Assembly: GCA_963921825.1 (NCBI GenBank)
Contig: OY997588.1
Location: forward strand, 14,026,001 to 14,090,000
Direction of reading: 5' to 3'
Source: Erodium maritimum
Taxonomy: Eukaryota; Streptophyta; Magnoliopsida; Geraniales; Geraniaceae
Length of the DNA stretch: 64,000 nt
Shown here: positions 22,451 through 35,843 of the stretch, in pieces
How positions within the stretch are numbered: the stretch's first letter is position 1
How the letters are laid out: every line of letters begins with the position of its first letter
The notes under the pieces: generated by a model
Databases searched by the model: none
What the model saw: the letters and a program-made list of their open reading frames with translations, nothing else
What the model was told of the DNA's origin: nothing
Program-made: the position numbers and the translations under genes

Positions 22451-24976
22451 GGCCGGAATTGCCCATGGAACGTTGGATTCACAAATCGTCCTACAGGTCG
22501 GCCTACGAGAGCCGGTAAGAAGACATGCTATCACAACAGCAGATTCTTTCACCACCACCGAGAGAAGGACTTCTGAGTCAGCAGGGCCGAGCATACGCGA
22601 TTGTCGGGCCCCGAGCTGAGAGATTTGATACCGATCTTGAGATCGCTTAGAGTGCCCGTTTGCGATCTACATTGTGGATTGTGTTTGCTAACACTTGAGC
22701 TTTACACTTGGTCATATTGGTAGCATGGTTATTTCCCGTTTGAACGAGATTAAAATTGGTAAACCCTACCAGTATCTTAACACATCGACCAGAGGTGCGG
22801 TAGCACCAACGAACGCCAATTTGGGCGTGAAAGAGGAGTAACAGACCCGGTAATTCGGGAAGTTCTTTTCCTTCTTCGATAGTGAGAATCGAGTTTTAAG
22901 AACAGAGTGGTGAAACATCAGACGTTCGTCGAACGCTATCGGCAACGAATGCCCGAGCAGTGAAAGGTTGCGGCCTTGACCAGTAGACGGTCCGAACGTT
23001 CACAAGAGATGACCAAGCAACGACGAGATCAGGGTACCGCAGCGGAAGCGTGGTGGGCCCATAACCCACATGAGTAGTAATCTCCAGCTTCTTCTACCCA
23101 TGCTTAATATTTAAGTTTTAAAGTTCGAACCATCGAAGCAGGGTTGTTTCAAAATCCCGCTTTAAGAGCGAAAAGTTGCACAAGTGTGTGTTGTACTTAA
23201 GAGATTGGATTAGAACGTGCTCCCTACGTTCGTCTAGTGAGGACTAAGCGTACCATAGGGTTACGCCGTAGAAGTGAGAGCACCCCACGTTGAAACCCGA
23301 CAGCAGATGGACGAGGTCGACTACCACAAGCTTCCAGACCAGTAACAAGATGGCACCGAACGAAGCGTTGTGTGGTAGGTTGGGTTTTGCGCCATGCATG
23401 GGCACTGGGAGAGTTAAGAATTAATCGTTGTTGGGTTTGAGTTGTTCAAGGGACAATGGAAGGAACCGCGTTAGTTTCTGAACGGGTCAAATTATCGAGA
23501 TCATAGTGCACGATGATTACTCCTTATGGGATGACTTGGGTGGATTTGACTATGAGTTGTTTTGATCGGCAGCTCGTGAACGAGTGTCATCGGTATAAGA
23601 ATGACCACCGTTGGGGTTAAACTTTATTGATAAATCTTGGATTGTGTTTCGCTGTCAAGTATGGTTATCGTATGTTTAAATTTGGGGTCTTGAAGGACGC
23701 CTACTTTCGGCTAAATGCCAGTACGAGGTTCTACCGTTCTTGTTGTTGTGCGTCGTTCGTCCGACTAGATGTTGGTAGAGTTCGTGGTTGTACGAAACCG
23801 TACACCAAATTTGAGAACCGTGGTATCGCAGATACAATAACTTAGACGAAGCGACTTGTAAGACGGTTTGGTCAGAAGTGTGAACAAGTATCGACGGTGA
23901 GAGATTTATAGTAAGTTTAATGACCTTCGTGATCGACCGTCGTTGAGATCTGTTCGTTTCTCCTTATTCTAGGAGCGTGATACTTGATGAATGGTTGAAT
24001 CAGTATCAGGTTGAGAATCTTGAAAGGATTTACCAGGTCTGACCTGTCGTTAGGATTGGGCAAGTGTGCCGCACTTCGGTTAACGTGAGCTCCTAATGGT
24101 AGTACGTTTTGAGGCGTGCCGACTTCCGACTAGAGTTCGGTGCATTGCATTATTCATTTGATTGAGGTGCGCCTACCTTTCCACGAAATGTGATGAACGA
24201 ACGAGTGTTCCAGATCCTTCGGTGTTAATGAGATCTTTTGTTTGTTGCTTGGAGTACGTATTACTCCCTTGGAAGTTGTTTGTAGTCGGTCTTGACTTGT
24301 TAGTACTTGAGTTCCTTCGAAATTGTTCATGTGACGATCAATAAGGAGAAATTGGTTGAGTTACGTATTGCGAGGTTTCGACTTGGTTTCACTGTAAAGG
24401 GTCCCAACAGGATACCGTTGACGACAGAATTGCCGGTGTGAGATATCGAGATCTTCACCTTAGTTTTCTTAAGCGTTTAGTTGTTTCTCGGCTTGTGTTG
24501 TTACTCGGTATACTTGGGTTGGTGAGACGTTGCGCGTGTTTTCGCGAAGTTGGATAAGGCGGTTTTGTACCGCCAAGGGTGACGTTTGAGTAACTAGCGG
24601 TATCTAGTGAAGCACGATTAAGTGATTGTGCGTAAATTCGGAAACGGTTAAAGACTGTGCAGAGCCGACGAAAGAATCGTGCAGTTAGAAGGCGCAGACC
24701 TCTGGAGTATACAGTCGGTAAGCGTGTATTTTTGAAGGTGAGCCTAAGAAAGACTTTTAGCGGTTCGACCGCGTCAGAGGCAAGTTGGCCCCGCAGCTTA
24801 TCGAACGTTTTGAGATCTTCAGGCAGGACTAGAGCCGTTGCCTAGCAGCTTCCGCGTGTTCCCAAACTGCGGGAGTACACCGAGGATCCCTCACTTATGA
24901 GTTTTGAGCGGACTTTCCCTGAGGAAGGGTAAAAAGGAGCGCGTGCGTTTTAAATTTCGAGGACGAAATTCTTTTC
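22451..24976 (+). other. Non-coding interior of the LTR element
   Basis: About 2.5 kb in the place where pol should be. I searched the three forward frames by eye for YxDD, DSG/DTG and the HHCC and DDE integrase signatures and found none. The last part carries TTTCGAGGACGAAATTC, the conserved stretch just upstream of the polypurine tract in this lineage. Confidence 0.6.
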
Positions 24977-24987
24977 AGGGGGGAAGA
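24977..24987 (+). other. Polypurine tract
   Basis: AGGGGGGAAGA, one base before the TG that opens the 3' LTR. It is the usual plus-strand primer of LTR elements. Confidence 0.85.
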
Positions 24988-24988
24988 C

Positions 24989-27900
24989 TGTAAAGACCGG
25001 CAAATTAATTTGGGGTCATCTTTTGCAAAACAAAACATTGGAGTAAGTCTTTGTAAACAAGATGTTTAAAGAGAGAAATCAAAAAAAAGGGGAAAGAGCA
25101 TATTGGATCAGTCGGGGAGTGGGCCTACTCGGGCTCAATTGTTGTTTAACGCAGGCCCAAGCCAATCAGACGAGAAGCCGGCCCAGCAACCCATTTTTAA
25201 ACGGGTGAAACCCTAGCTTCGGGTACTGTTCACGTCCGCCCCACTTCTCCCCTCGTCTCTCGACTTCGTCTCTCCCATCTCAGCTCTCTCTCCCTCACGC
25301 TCGACATCTCGCCGGAGCAACGACCACCACCTCTTCCTCACCTGACTTTCCCCCTCTACCCGTCCGTCACCGTCACCAGGAGCCGCTCACGAAGCCCTGA
25401 CACCGTGTTGGAGCAGCTCGCTCCGAGTCGTTGTGCCGAGATCGAGCGACGCCGGCGACGGCAAATCAGCCCAGATTCGTGCTGAATCCTATCACGCGGT
25501 GCGCCCCTGACCTCTACCTGCTCGGAAATTCCTCGGGTTGGGTTTGTTTTGGACTGGAGCTGTCGGAACGACGACGACGAGCTCCCATCCCTTTCAGATC
25601 TGGACGGAAACCCACACCCGCGACCTCTCCTCTTGTCCCCGTCGTCCTTGCCACCGTCTAGCACCTTTGCCCGACTCACCTGACGCCGTATGCGGTGGTC
25701 GGAATCGCGCCGGCTCGTCGGAGCTGAGTACAGCTCAAGTTTGGGTCTGAGCAGGTCTTGGGCCAGGTTCTGATTTTGGGCCGGATTGCTGGGCCTTGAG
25801 GTCTGTTGGTTAGACTTGGATCGACAACTTTGGGCCGGGCCCTGATCTGGATGGGTTCTTGAACCAGTCTCGGATCCGGGTCTGGAACCGGGTCTGGACT
25901 GGGTCTGGTTTGGATTTCGGGGCGGATCCGGGTCAACCCGGTTTCAAAGAAAAATGTTTTAAAAATCAGATTTAATTAATGGATTTAATTAATTCAAGGT
26001 GAGAAATTAAAAGATAATTTTGGTTAAATCAGTGGACCTTTGGACAACTATTGGTTTTGATTTGGACGTTTTCTTTGTCAAACCTTGACGGGACTTCGCC
26101 CGAGCACAAGGGCTTGTACCCGAGCTAGAAGAACGAAGATCACGCCGGAACCCGTGTGAAGAACAGAGTTGTGATCACTCGAGCTTTTCATCAGAGTTTA
26201 TTAGAGGAAGACCGCAAGGTAGGGAAAGTCTTAATTTCTTAATTAACGCTTAGTATGCATGATTAGGATAATAAAATCGGAAAGGTCCTAGAATTGCCTA
26301 TAGGATGCGAATAACTAGAATGATCGTATTTCAATTACTAATAAATGGATGAGTCTAGTATGCATGTTTAGGACGATGACAATTAGTGAAGTGTGCTTTC
26401 AATACTTGGGAAATTGATTTACTGGTAGAGAGGCTGTGAAGAGCTCTCGGATTAGTTGTGTGCTAAGTTCACTTGCTTGGTTGCTAATTGCTCGGTTAAC
26501 TTAAGAGTCTAATGAAATTAGATTATCTCGTATGATTGAATGCTATTTTGTTCGTTCACATGATGATTGATTGGTTGAATGCATACTTGGTTGATTGAGC
26601 GTTTATGTTGATATAATTGTTGGTTGAACGGATGATCGAGTATGACTAGTTATGCCAAAAGGGTACAATCAGGTGATCGATGTACCGATGGTTAATGACA
26701 GGTAAGTGTACGGTAAGTATGAAATGGTGTTGGTTGTCTAGGTTGTGATGAAAGTGTGTTCCGACGTGTGTTGCTTGATGGATGAATGAAATGCTTGTTC
26801 CTTTATTCTTATTCTTGAATGTATGCTCGTTTATTGGTTTGTCTGTTTGTTTGCTTGGTTTGGTACTACACCGGGGGGGGGGGGGGGGGGGGGGTAATCC
26901 GGTGCCGTTGTGGTGGTTGGAGTTGGACAGATACAGTGAGATATGGACTGAGTATTGGAGCCTGAGGGTATTGGTTATTGAATATTACGAGAGTTGATTA
27001 TTGGCAGATCTTGCGGGATATTATTGATTATTGGCAGATCCTATGGGATAGATAGATTGATTATGAGCAGGTCCTGCGGGATATTTATTGATTATTGGCA
27101 GATCCTGCGGGATATATAAATTGATTATGAGCAGATCCTGCGGGATATTTATTGATTATCGGCAGATCCTGCGGGATATTATTGACTATTGGCAGATCCT
27201 GCGGGATGTATAGATTGATTATGAGCAGATCCTGCGGGATATTATTTGGGTTACTTCTTGAGAGATGGTTACTAAGGTTTCACCCAATGATGTGCGCCCC
27301 AGTGGAGCACTACCTTGGTTCCCTATGACATAAGGTCCTTTGGAGGCATTTCTGGGAATCCCGATGATAAGCGCCCATTTGGGATTGTTTCCGGTGCCCC
27401 GACGCATGTGCTTCCTCTGGACCGAGGGAAAATCTGATATGATATGGATACTCTGGTGGATCGGAATGTGGGAACCGATGTGATCCCAGAATCTATCCAT
27501 GGATCGGAGGCTTGAGAAAGCGAGTGGTTGGCAAGATATTGATTATTCCCATTTTTACTATTATTGATCCGTTAAAGTATTTATTATGAACTTCTTTTAA
27601 GTTATTGTTATCCTTGAGAATGCACTATTGATATTGTTACTTCTTATTTGTTTATTACATCCTTTGGTCTAAGGGTTTTAAATACTTTTGTGGCATCGAA
27701 TTAAAACAGTTTTAATATTAAACTTGGAGACTAAGGTCATTTACTATTTTCCCTACTGAGCGTAAGCTCACCCCTATTTGTGTATTTATTGTGTGTACAG
27801 GTATGCTTGAGATTTGGGGAAATTCGAGGCTCGGGAGCTTCCGGATGTCTTGAAGATTGTATTAGAGATGTGTTGGTCCACATTGTTGAACTTTATTTAC

Positions 27901-28061
27901 CTTTTGTTACTTATCAAGTTTTGATATCTTTTTTGGTTTATTGAGAAATACTTTGGACTCGTTTTCAGTTGTAAATGAATTTATTACAGTTTTACTACTT
28001 TTACCTCGTTTGTTTTAGGTCAAGTCTCGAGTCCGGCCAAAACCGGATTTGGGGCGTGACA
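24989..28061 (+). repeat. 3' LTR, complete end
   Basis: 3073 bp, TG...CA. It carries a run of 22 G (26873-26894), the 30-bp repeat array (26998-27242), the TGAGC-GTAA-GCTCA hairpin (27757-27770) and a splice-acceptor-like TGTGTACAG (27792-27800). The end is a nested inverted repeat (around 28025-28061). An internal deletion near 27598 removed about 150 bp that the 5' LTR still has. Confidence 0.93.
26998..27242. repeat. Tandem repeat inside 3' LTR
   Basis: The counterpart of the array at 18838-19080, with the same unit and nearly the same copy number. Confidence 0.9.
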
Positions 28062-28224
28062 GTGGGCCACGGCCCGTCCCGTGGTTCAGGGACGTGGGAC
28101 GCGGGCCTCGGCCCGGCCTGCGTTTTTGCGGGACGCGTAAAAGCCGTCCCACAACAGGACGACTCGCGTCCTGCGACCCGCAAAAACGCGAGCCGGCCTC
28201 AGGGTCGACCCCCTATTCATGCTC

Positions 28225-29850
28225 TAAGCCGAGATTGAAAATTGAGAAGAATTAGGGGCGGAGGGGTTGGTCGACAAATTAACTAAACATTGTTGAGAGG
28301 ATGGACATTCCTCACAAACCACCCTTCCTATGCTCACGCTTCTCGACGAGAATGCTTTGCAAAAACGTATGCACACCGAATCAAACCCATAAATTTCATT
28401 TATGTCTATGCATGTACACCAAACCCATTACCATAAATAAAAAAGAAAACAAAAGTCAATCCCTAAACTCCAAAGTCAGAAACCCATAAAATCAAACCCT
28501 CAAACCATCAACAAAACTTAAGTTTTGTTTCGGCTCTCCTCAAATTCTTCTGTCCAACTGCTGCTTCTCTCATTCACCGTCTTCTCATTCTCTGTGTAGG
28601 CGAGCTCAATCAATGAAAAAGGGAGCTTCACTTTCACGTTTTAAACCAAACTTAAGAGGGCAATTTCGTCATTTAAGAAAATATTCAAAGGCACGTGATG
28701 GTCTTGTGTTGAAAATACTGATTGTGCTGTCAAAACAGACGGTTTCCGTTAGTTTTTAAGAATCACGAATAATTCATCAAAAAGAATTGTGACCAAAGGG
28801 TAGTCGCAATTAAGATCTTGAAACCAAAGATAAAACATAGTTAAGAAGCGACATTTTTTGTTTAAATCTCAAATCTGAAAAGATTTGGGGACAAAACTGT
28901 CGGAGGCCAAATCGATCAGTTTTAAACATGTGAGCTAAACCGATCCAAAGGATATAAAGAAATATTTAAGTCTGACAAACTCAAAATAATGATACTATTA
29001 TACAAGTTTATTGGGTAGAGACTGACTGGAGTGGGGCATCCATTACCTGTTTCCCGGACAGGTCGGTAAAGTACTCAACTTATCTTCCACGTGTCACGTT
29101 TTGACATGCAGTACTATTTAAATTCGCTGCAACGTGGCGTATGTTACCGACAGTAATTTATTTATTTTATTTTTGGTTTGTTCTGATTAGTATCCTCGTA
29201 TGCGAAGTCCAAACTGCCAACGCTAAAATCACATTTCTATGTCCGCCGGTGACATATTATTTGGAGACCGAAAAGTCCATACCACACATCTTGAAAGCTG
29301 CAAAAATATAGTCTCGAAAAGAAGAAGAATAAGGTGAAGAAGCAACTCATAATCATCACATATATAACTTTTATTATATTTTTATAAATTCGGTAACAAA
29401 GAAAAATAGACATTTATGACTACGAGAGATTTGTGATATTTATAATAGACCAAAAGTCGATATCATCAGTTGTTATTGCAGATACTCATGTATTTTAATT
29501 TTTGAATAATAAAATCATTTTTATTTTTTGAATAATAAAATCATTTTGAATTAAGATATTGATTTTGTGGCCAAGACATGTTCATCAGATTCACGGGCAC
29601 GGACATGAAAGCAAAAGATTTCCAAGGGCAAGAAACGGGATAAGTCCTAGGAGATATATGATAATGCGTATGGAATTCATCTTGATATATAAAGATAGCA
29701 ATTGTATTTAACAGCAGCCATCGGGTAGATTCAGTCTTCGGTTTCAGCTGAAAAGTTGAATTTGACTATCAATTTGTCAAATCAAAGTACTTTCTCACGT
29801 CGAGTTGGAGGCGCTGTAAAATATGGTCTACGAATCTATAAACGGTCATA
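28225..29850. other. Intergenic DNA
   Basis: No gene or element that I can support. A near-duplicate of about 24 bp (TTTTTGAATAATAAAATCATTTT) occurs twice around 29500-29545. Confidence 0.45.
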
Positions 29851-29854
29851 CTCG

Positions 29855-32800
29855 TCAAAACTGTGGCAACAACAATGTTTTAACAATGACACGTGGGCTG
29901 TTTTTGCGTACAGATTCTGCCGAGGCGTGTAGATTTGGCTGACATGTCGTTCCAGTACATGTCCTTCTTCTGGTTCTTCCCTGTAATACTATCCAAAGAA
30001 CGGTTGAGCCACGAACTAGCCAACCGTTCCTCCTTCGCGACACTCCATTTCACCCGTGGCCCTGAAGTCGGTAGAGGTGCATGCTTCTTCCCTTTCCTTT
30101 TCGGTTGATTGCCCAAAGTAGATTAGGAAGGTTGATAGTTGGGGCGTTGCGATGATGGCCATTGAGAATGTTGGAGCGGGTTGAATTTTGAGGGCATGGA
30201 TTAGGTCGGTTGGAGGAGGAAAGAGTAGGATTCGATGTGACATGTAAGCTCTTCTTCCGTGTGCACCGAGTCTTCAAGGTTGAAGTCGTCCAAGATGAAC
30301 TTGATGTTGGAGGGGTCGACCTTTGGGAAAACAATGTAGAAAAAATTAGAGAGGGTGTGTGTAGAAGTTTTGTGTGAACTTGGGGTAGGGGTAGTTGTGT
30401 ATTTATAGGAAAAATTAGCATTTTTTTGAATTTAGTCGTTGCTGTAAAGACCGCTCGACTAAAAAGGTTTAATTTATTAAATTTAATCGTTCGGAGCGTC
30501 GAGGTTGAAAAAGTTTCGGGTCGGTTGTTGGTGAAGTCGTGGTGGGATTTTGGATCGAAGTTTGCTAGCTTTTTTAAAAAAAAAAAGAAAAAAAAAGAAG
30601 GGGATTAGGCTGGGCCGGACTGGGCCGGACGGACCAGACCCGACCAAGCCAGCCCGTTTCAGCTCTTCTCTTCACTTGGGTCGTGCGGCCCATTCATGTT
30701 TGCAGCCCTATTTAACCCAAAGGCTATGGTTTCGCGTCAGATCAGTTCCCTTCCTCTTCGATCTCGCGCAGCCTCTCCCGAACCTCCCTCGTCTTCTCCT
30801 CAGCACACGGCCGACCCTCTCTTTCCCCTCCGCCCCCTCTCCCTTCGTCGTCGCCGCCCCTCTCCCTCTTCTCCTCCCGACTCGCTCTCTACCCTCCTCC
30901 CCCGCTTCTGTCACGCCTTTTGTCGCTGCCGTCTACACAACCCCCCTCCTCCTTCGCGTCTCCGGTCAGCCGAGCTCGCCACCGCCTTCTCTCTCTCTTC
31001 CCCGTTCAGCCAAGCCACCGTCGAAGTCCTCTTCCCGAGCTCCTCGCCGATACTCGTCCGGATCTGAGACGGACAAGGGACCACCGTGCTCAGCCCTCCC
31101 CGCCGCCGTCTTTTTCCCCACAGTGAGAATCTCAAACCCGTGAGGCTTTGGCCGGCCGGACTCAAACCCGACATCTCCTTTCTTCTTCCCTTTTTACTTC
31201 CCGAGCTCTTCTGGATCTGAGCAGTGTGGTTTCTGAGATCATTTTGGATCTGATCGGTTTTGGGACATAAACTGTTGAAACAAATTAATTAAAGAAATTA
31301 ATCAGTTAAAAGGAAAATAATTTAAAACGAGAAAATCAGATTTAATTACAAAGACGTGTTTTGAACTCTGGAACGAACTTGGATCGGTTTTGGAAACCCG
31401 AACGTTTGAACTGGACGAATAAGATCGGACTTAGAACGGACTAAAAATGGAACGCTAAATCGGACACCTCGGGAACCATGCCTCGGGAATTGTGCCTCGA
31501 AACACGGGCCTTGGAATCCATGCATTGGGAACAGTGCCTCGGGAAACGTGCACCGGGTTTTACGCTCGGGGCACGAGTACTCGAACCCGATTCATCGTAT
31601 AATCCCACTTTTAGCCCGCTCGATTTAAAAGACAACAATTGAACTTAGTTCGAACCAGTCGTAACTTTTAATTCAGCTTTGCAACCGTTTTTGATTATCC
31701 CTTTCCGTGTTAACTTAGAATCCGGCTTCGATCGAAGAGAAGACCGGAGGTAGCGAGCTAGGACGTCAGCAACTAGGAGACGTAGCTGTCGGTTCATCTT
31801 GAGGTAGGGAAAGTAGCGGATACCGGTTTAATTGCAGAAAGTTACTAGTATGCATGCTAGGAATAATAAAACTGGAACGAGCGTTTATATCAGATATTAA
31901 CCGGACGAGTCTTAGTAACATGTAGGATGTGATTCACTAGTTAGTCGCTTTTAATACTTGGAAAATTGCCGTGGTGGTAGATTGGTCGTGTCGAGCCGTA
32001 AGTTGTGTGCTGTTTGAATTGCCTGTTATTTGTTTGATATGCTTGCTGTTTGATTTAGTGTCGGTAAGTTTAATAGACAAGAATTAGTATATCCGCTGAG
32101 CATGTTGTTGCTATGTGTGGGCGAGTGTGTCGTGTTTGTGTTGATGTGAACCCTTGGATGTGATATGGTTGGGTGAGTGATAGACCGACGTGACGTGTTG
32201 TGGTGCGATTGTTTGGCTTGGTAAGCTGTGTTTAATTATGGTATTGTGATGTGTGATACTATCTTGATGTGAGTTCCGAGGAGTTGTTTCCAGTATGGTA
32301 CCTACGACCGAGGGGGTACGCCGGTGTAGGGTAGTACCTAGGCTGACGGTGTGGTCCCATGTATGCGCGGTCCCCCGGGTAGTGGTTCCGGTACGATGGC
32401 CTACATCGAGGGGGTATGCCGGTGTAGGACATCTAGGCCGACGGTTACGTGATCAGTGCTTTACCCGAAGGAGTGCCGGGAAAGTTGTGTTGTCTGTTCG
32501 TTCCCCGAAGGAGTGCCGGGAAGATGTCTAGGCCGATGGAGATTCCAGTATGACGTATTGAGGTCGTGCCCGTGTGTTTGCCGGGAAGATACGAGGGAGT
32601 CGGGTTGTGGACAGCCGACCGAGTAAGGGACTGCGGTACGGGACGTGTTTATGTTTAAACTGTTTTATTTTATGCTTGTTGATCTGTTGAGTATTGTGGT
32701 TACGGTTTGAGTTTGTTTCTGAGTGTGGTTTGGTCTTGAGTTGGGAGTTGTGGTTACGAGTTCCGTTGGAAATTAGTCGTGTGCCGTACTAGTATGCCCT

Positions 32801-33361
32801 AATTGGACGGTTACCCTTGGTGGTGAGCGATTGCTTATAACCTTAACTACTTTTCCTACTGAGCGAAAGCTCATCCCCCTTACTTTGTTGTTTTTCATGT
32901 GTTGAGCGGGTTTGTGCTAGTTGGATGCTCGACGCTTGGGAGCTTGCGAGGGTCCTAGGCTAGTAGTTTAGAGACGTGCTTTTCTCTTCTGTTAAATACT
33001 TTTACAGTTGTTTTACCGAGCTGTCGACTCGTGGCTTTGTTAAAAGTTTTAAAATTAGGATTTGGAGACTTGTTGGCTTTATTTTCGATTAAAATTATTA
33101 TTATTTTAGTTCACGTCTCGAGTCCGGTCAAAACCGGATTTGAGGCGTGACAGTCGCCACATGTCGGCATGAGATATGCCCGCCAACTAGCCGTTGGGCC
33201 AGCGACGACACGTCGCATCGCTGCAGGATCCTGAGGCGACAACCTACGACGACTATCCAAACCACAACTCCAACTATAACTAGTTGTGACCGCGAGCCGT
33301 GGCAAGGCATACGACGACACGCAAACCACAATGCAACGACGACAGTTGTAGGTGCTCTTAG
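29855..33361 (-). mobile_element. PIF/Harbinger remnant with MYB-like ORF, split by a solo LTR
   Basis: On the minus strand at 30116-29947 a frame reads GPRVKWSVAKEERLASSWLN, then ITGKNQKKDMYWN. This is the start of the MYB/SANT-like second protein of plant Harbinger elements. It is cut by a frameshift and lacks its remainder. The right end near 33346-33361 (reverse complement TAAGAGCACCTACAA) resembles the terminal repeat of the Harbinger at 16023. I could not find the left end, so the left boundary is a guess. A solo LTR interrupts it at 30443. Confidence 0.6.
30443..33152 (+). mobile_element. Solo LTR, diverged member of the same family
   Basis: 2710 bp from TGTAAAGACC to GGCGTGACA, flanked by GTTGC (30438-30442) and GTCGC (33153-33157), a 5-bp duplication with one change. 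There is no interior, primer site or second LTR. It shares the terminal inverted repeat, the AGGTAGGGAAAG block (31803-31814) and the hairpin TGAGC-GAAA-GCTCA (32860-32873), but its middle differs from the other copies. It is the oldest-looking of the four. Confidence 0.88.
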
Positions 33362-33805
33362 TACATATGATTTATTACCCCGTCACTTTATTTTTATCGC
33401 CTTAGTAAATGCACAACTACATTACATGGTTTTTATCAATTCATCACTTTTTTGTATCGCCTCAGTACATGCGTTTTATCACCCCCATCATATGTTTTTA
33501 ACCATCTCAGTACATGTGTTTTTGTCACATTATTACATGATATTTGTCAACTCAGTACATGTTTTTTTATCACGCACCACCACACATTTTATCAACTCAG
33601 TACATATATTTTACCACCTAATTACATGTGTTTTATCACTCCATCACATGTGTTTTATCACCCAATCACATGTGTTTTATTAACCCATCACATGTTTTTT
33701 TTTTATCATTACATTACATGTGTTTTATCACTATATCATATGTTTATTATCAACTCAATACATTTTTATATCACTTCATCACATGTTTTTATAGATCAGC
33801 AAAGC
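33362..33805. repeat. Degenerate minisatellite (CATCACATGTGTTTTAT type)
   Basis: About 20 imperfect units of roughly 20-24 bp built on ATCAC(T/C)CCATCACATGTGTTTT. The array resumes at 35844-35960, so the block 33806-35843 was inserted into it. Overlapping frames on the plus strand that look like repeated peptides are by-products. Confidence 0.85.
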
Positions 33806-35843
33806 TGTATATAAAAGCTTGACCTTTTCAGAGAATGAAAAAGGAAGACATCGAAACCGAAGGGGCATAGCCCGAAAACTCTATGAACCGAACTATTTTC
33901 GGCCCAACAAAAAGTACCAAGTAGACTGAATAAGTCTTAGCCACTAACCAACCACCTAACAAACCAGATACATGAAAGAGAGCATTCCTATGTGGGAACT
34001 CCGACAACCCAACACGGGAGAAAACCTAATAACAAAGGTCTAAAAACCAAATTTTACAAACATGAAGCCTGTTATAAAACGATAGGCAATAAAACGAAAT
34101 AGATCAAAAACCAAAACGCGGAGAACACAACGATATAACGCGGAAAACCCCTCCAAACAACGGAAAGGAAAAAACCACGGGCGCCGACCAGCAAAACTTC
34201 ACTATATGGAGAGTGTTTACACAACGCTGTGGATTTACACTGATTCAACTTATCCCTCATGGCAACTTACATGTGGTATTTATAGGGGTGGTGTAGAGAT
34301 ACTTCCTACACAATAGGGAAATAAAAAATCTCTACGATTAAGACCCAATTTGGGAAACAAGACATAAATTCCCTAAATTGACTACTTGCTAATCAGGCCA
34401 AGACAATTCCCTAAATTTGGTTGCTTGGTAATCAAGCCACAAAATAGCTTGAATTTGGATCAACTTTCAACAAAGCCTAAAACCAGAAATAAAGGAAAAG
34501 GTCCAGTACCCTGGTTTTACAACCATGAAGCATACAAGACTAAAATTAGGTCTATAACCCAAATTTTCCAACCATGAAGCCCGAAAAGAACTTGAAACTA
34601 CCCAAATCTCTGGTTATAATTGGAACTCACCCTACCTCATTAGGAACATCAATGATGATAACTAACAAGCCGACAGCCAATACCGCAAGCGACACAGACA
34701 AATTAAGTGGGCGAAACCCACCAAAAATCACCAAACCTTAAAAAGAATCTAAAGGTAATCAACTAAGAGGTGAAAGTGTCAAAACCACCCGCTGGCGGCC
34801 AACACCTATACACCGGCGAACCCTTACCACCAAAGAGGAAGGAAAAGGATGAAACCAAGTAGATTCGATACAAGGACAGTGAGAGGCCTAACAATAATAA
34901 GCAAAGAAAAAGTAGATCGAGTGAGGCTCAATTGAGAAGCAGTATCACCTAAGCAATGCAACATTGAGTTGGGGTCAACACCACAACAATCAACGAAGTA
35001 CAACACGAGCAAAACCACAACGATCTACGATCAAGGGATCGAGAAATGCGTCCCACACTGATTCTGAATCGTGTCGCCGGAGACACACCAAAAAAGAAGA
35101 GGTAGCCAGAGTACAACCTACGAAAGCTCCCGAAGATCTACAACTCAGTTGGTTGAGAAACGTTTCCACACCAGATCTTGAGCGAGACGCTAGAAACTAC
35201 GCTAGAGATGACACCGAAGCCAAGGAACGCCCTGCCACCCAAATCACCTGAAAAAGAACAGAAGATGCCCCGACCAAATAACCAAGGATGGATCTGGAAA
35301 GCAATAAATCCCCAAGGCAACAAAGGCCCGATCTAACCACCAGGGTTCGATTTGGAAGGACTTGCACACCGGAGCACCACATCCTACTGATTTGAGAACA
35401 AACGACAAGAACGAGCCCCAACAGGATCACTCTGAGAGGAATCATCGGAGAGACCAAACAGGCGGCACGGGTCGATCGGAGAGAGGCCAAGGATTCAATC
35501 GAAAGGACTCCCGAACTCCCCGGTGACAACAAGGGTCCAAACAGCGGCAACTTCACAGATTCGCGAGGGACCAGCACAGGCTCCGCCTTGAACCACCAGG
35601 GTAACATGCCGGGCCGTGACCACCGAGAGAGAGGCCACCAACCGAGAAACGAAATAGATCTGAAAGGGGCGCAAGGAAGAGAAGAGTTAGAAGAAATGAG
35701 GAGGGAGAGGGAGTTATAGAGGGTGGGAAGAGGGGAAGCCTCCGTCAACGGTAGCTCTTACTGGAGCCGTTGCCATCACCGGCAGAGGGAGGGTTGAAGG
35801 GAAATGGCTAAAAGCAGGATCTTGGGGGCTTTTCTTATCCCTT
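33806..35843 (-). mobile_element. Unclassified insertion, probably non-LTR
   Basis: About 2 kb that splits the minisatellite. On the minus strand it begins with a GC- and CT-rich leader (from about 35820), runs through pyrimidine-rich sequence with no clear protein domain, and ends near a short A-run. This resembles the leaders of the LINE-like elements at 43645-47536 and 47715-49071. The flanks (ATCACTTCATCACATG and ATCACTCCATTACATG) could be a target duplication but are also repeat units. The exact ends are uncertain. Confidence 0.5.

Larger units (their letters stand above)
16835..28061 (+). mobile_element. LTR retrotransposon, Ty3-like, decayed interior
   Basis: It starts TGTAAAGACC and ends GGCGTGACA, with a perfect 5-bp duplication GTGGG at 16830-16834 and 28062-28066. 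The two LTRs are long (about 2.9 and 3.07 kb) and very similar. The primer site matches initiator Met-tRNA, and the polypurine tract lies directly before the 3' LTR. The interior (about 5.2 kb) keeps a broken gag but no recognisable protease, reverse transcriptase or integrase. The element is therefore non-autonomous or largely eroded. The gag type, and the TTTCGAGGACGAAATT motif just before the polypurine tract, point to a Ty3 chromovirus (Tekay/Del-like) origin. It sits inside an older Harbinger element. Confidence 0.93.
16023..28224 (-). mobile_element. PIF/Harbinger remnant split by an LTR retrotransposon
   Basis: The left end GAGCATGTACAATG and the right end (reverse complement GAGCATGAATAGGG) form short terminal inverted repeats. 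Both are flanked by a TAA duplication (16020-16022 and 28225-28227), the 3-bp target site typical of PIF/Harbinger. The transposase remnant at 16370-16707 fits this class. The LTR element at 16835-28061 was inserted later, so the Harbinger parts are 16023-16834 and 28067-28224, only about 970 bp in total. It is an internally deleted derivative. The right piece is strikingly GC-rich with short inverted repeats. Confidence 0.8.

Noticed and set aside
22451-24976. Hidden pol gene in the LTR element
   Set aside because: No reverse transcriptase, protease or integrase motif could be read in any forward frame.
30550-31143. 197-codon frame in a solo LTR
   Set aside because: Pyrimidine-rich LTR sequence with serine/proline-rich translation in several frames; no domain.
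33362-33822. Overlapping frames of 64-178 codons on the plus strand
   Set aside because: Low-complexity translations of the minisatellite in all three frames.
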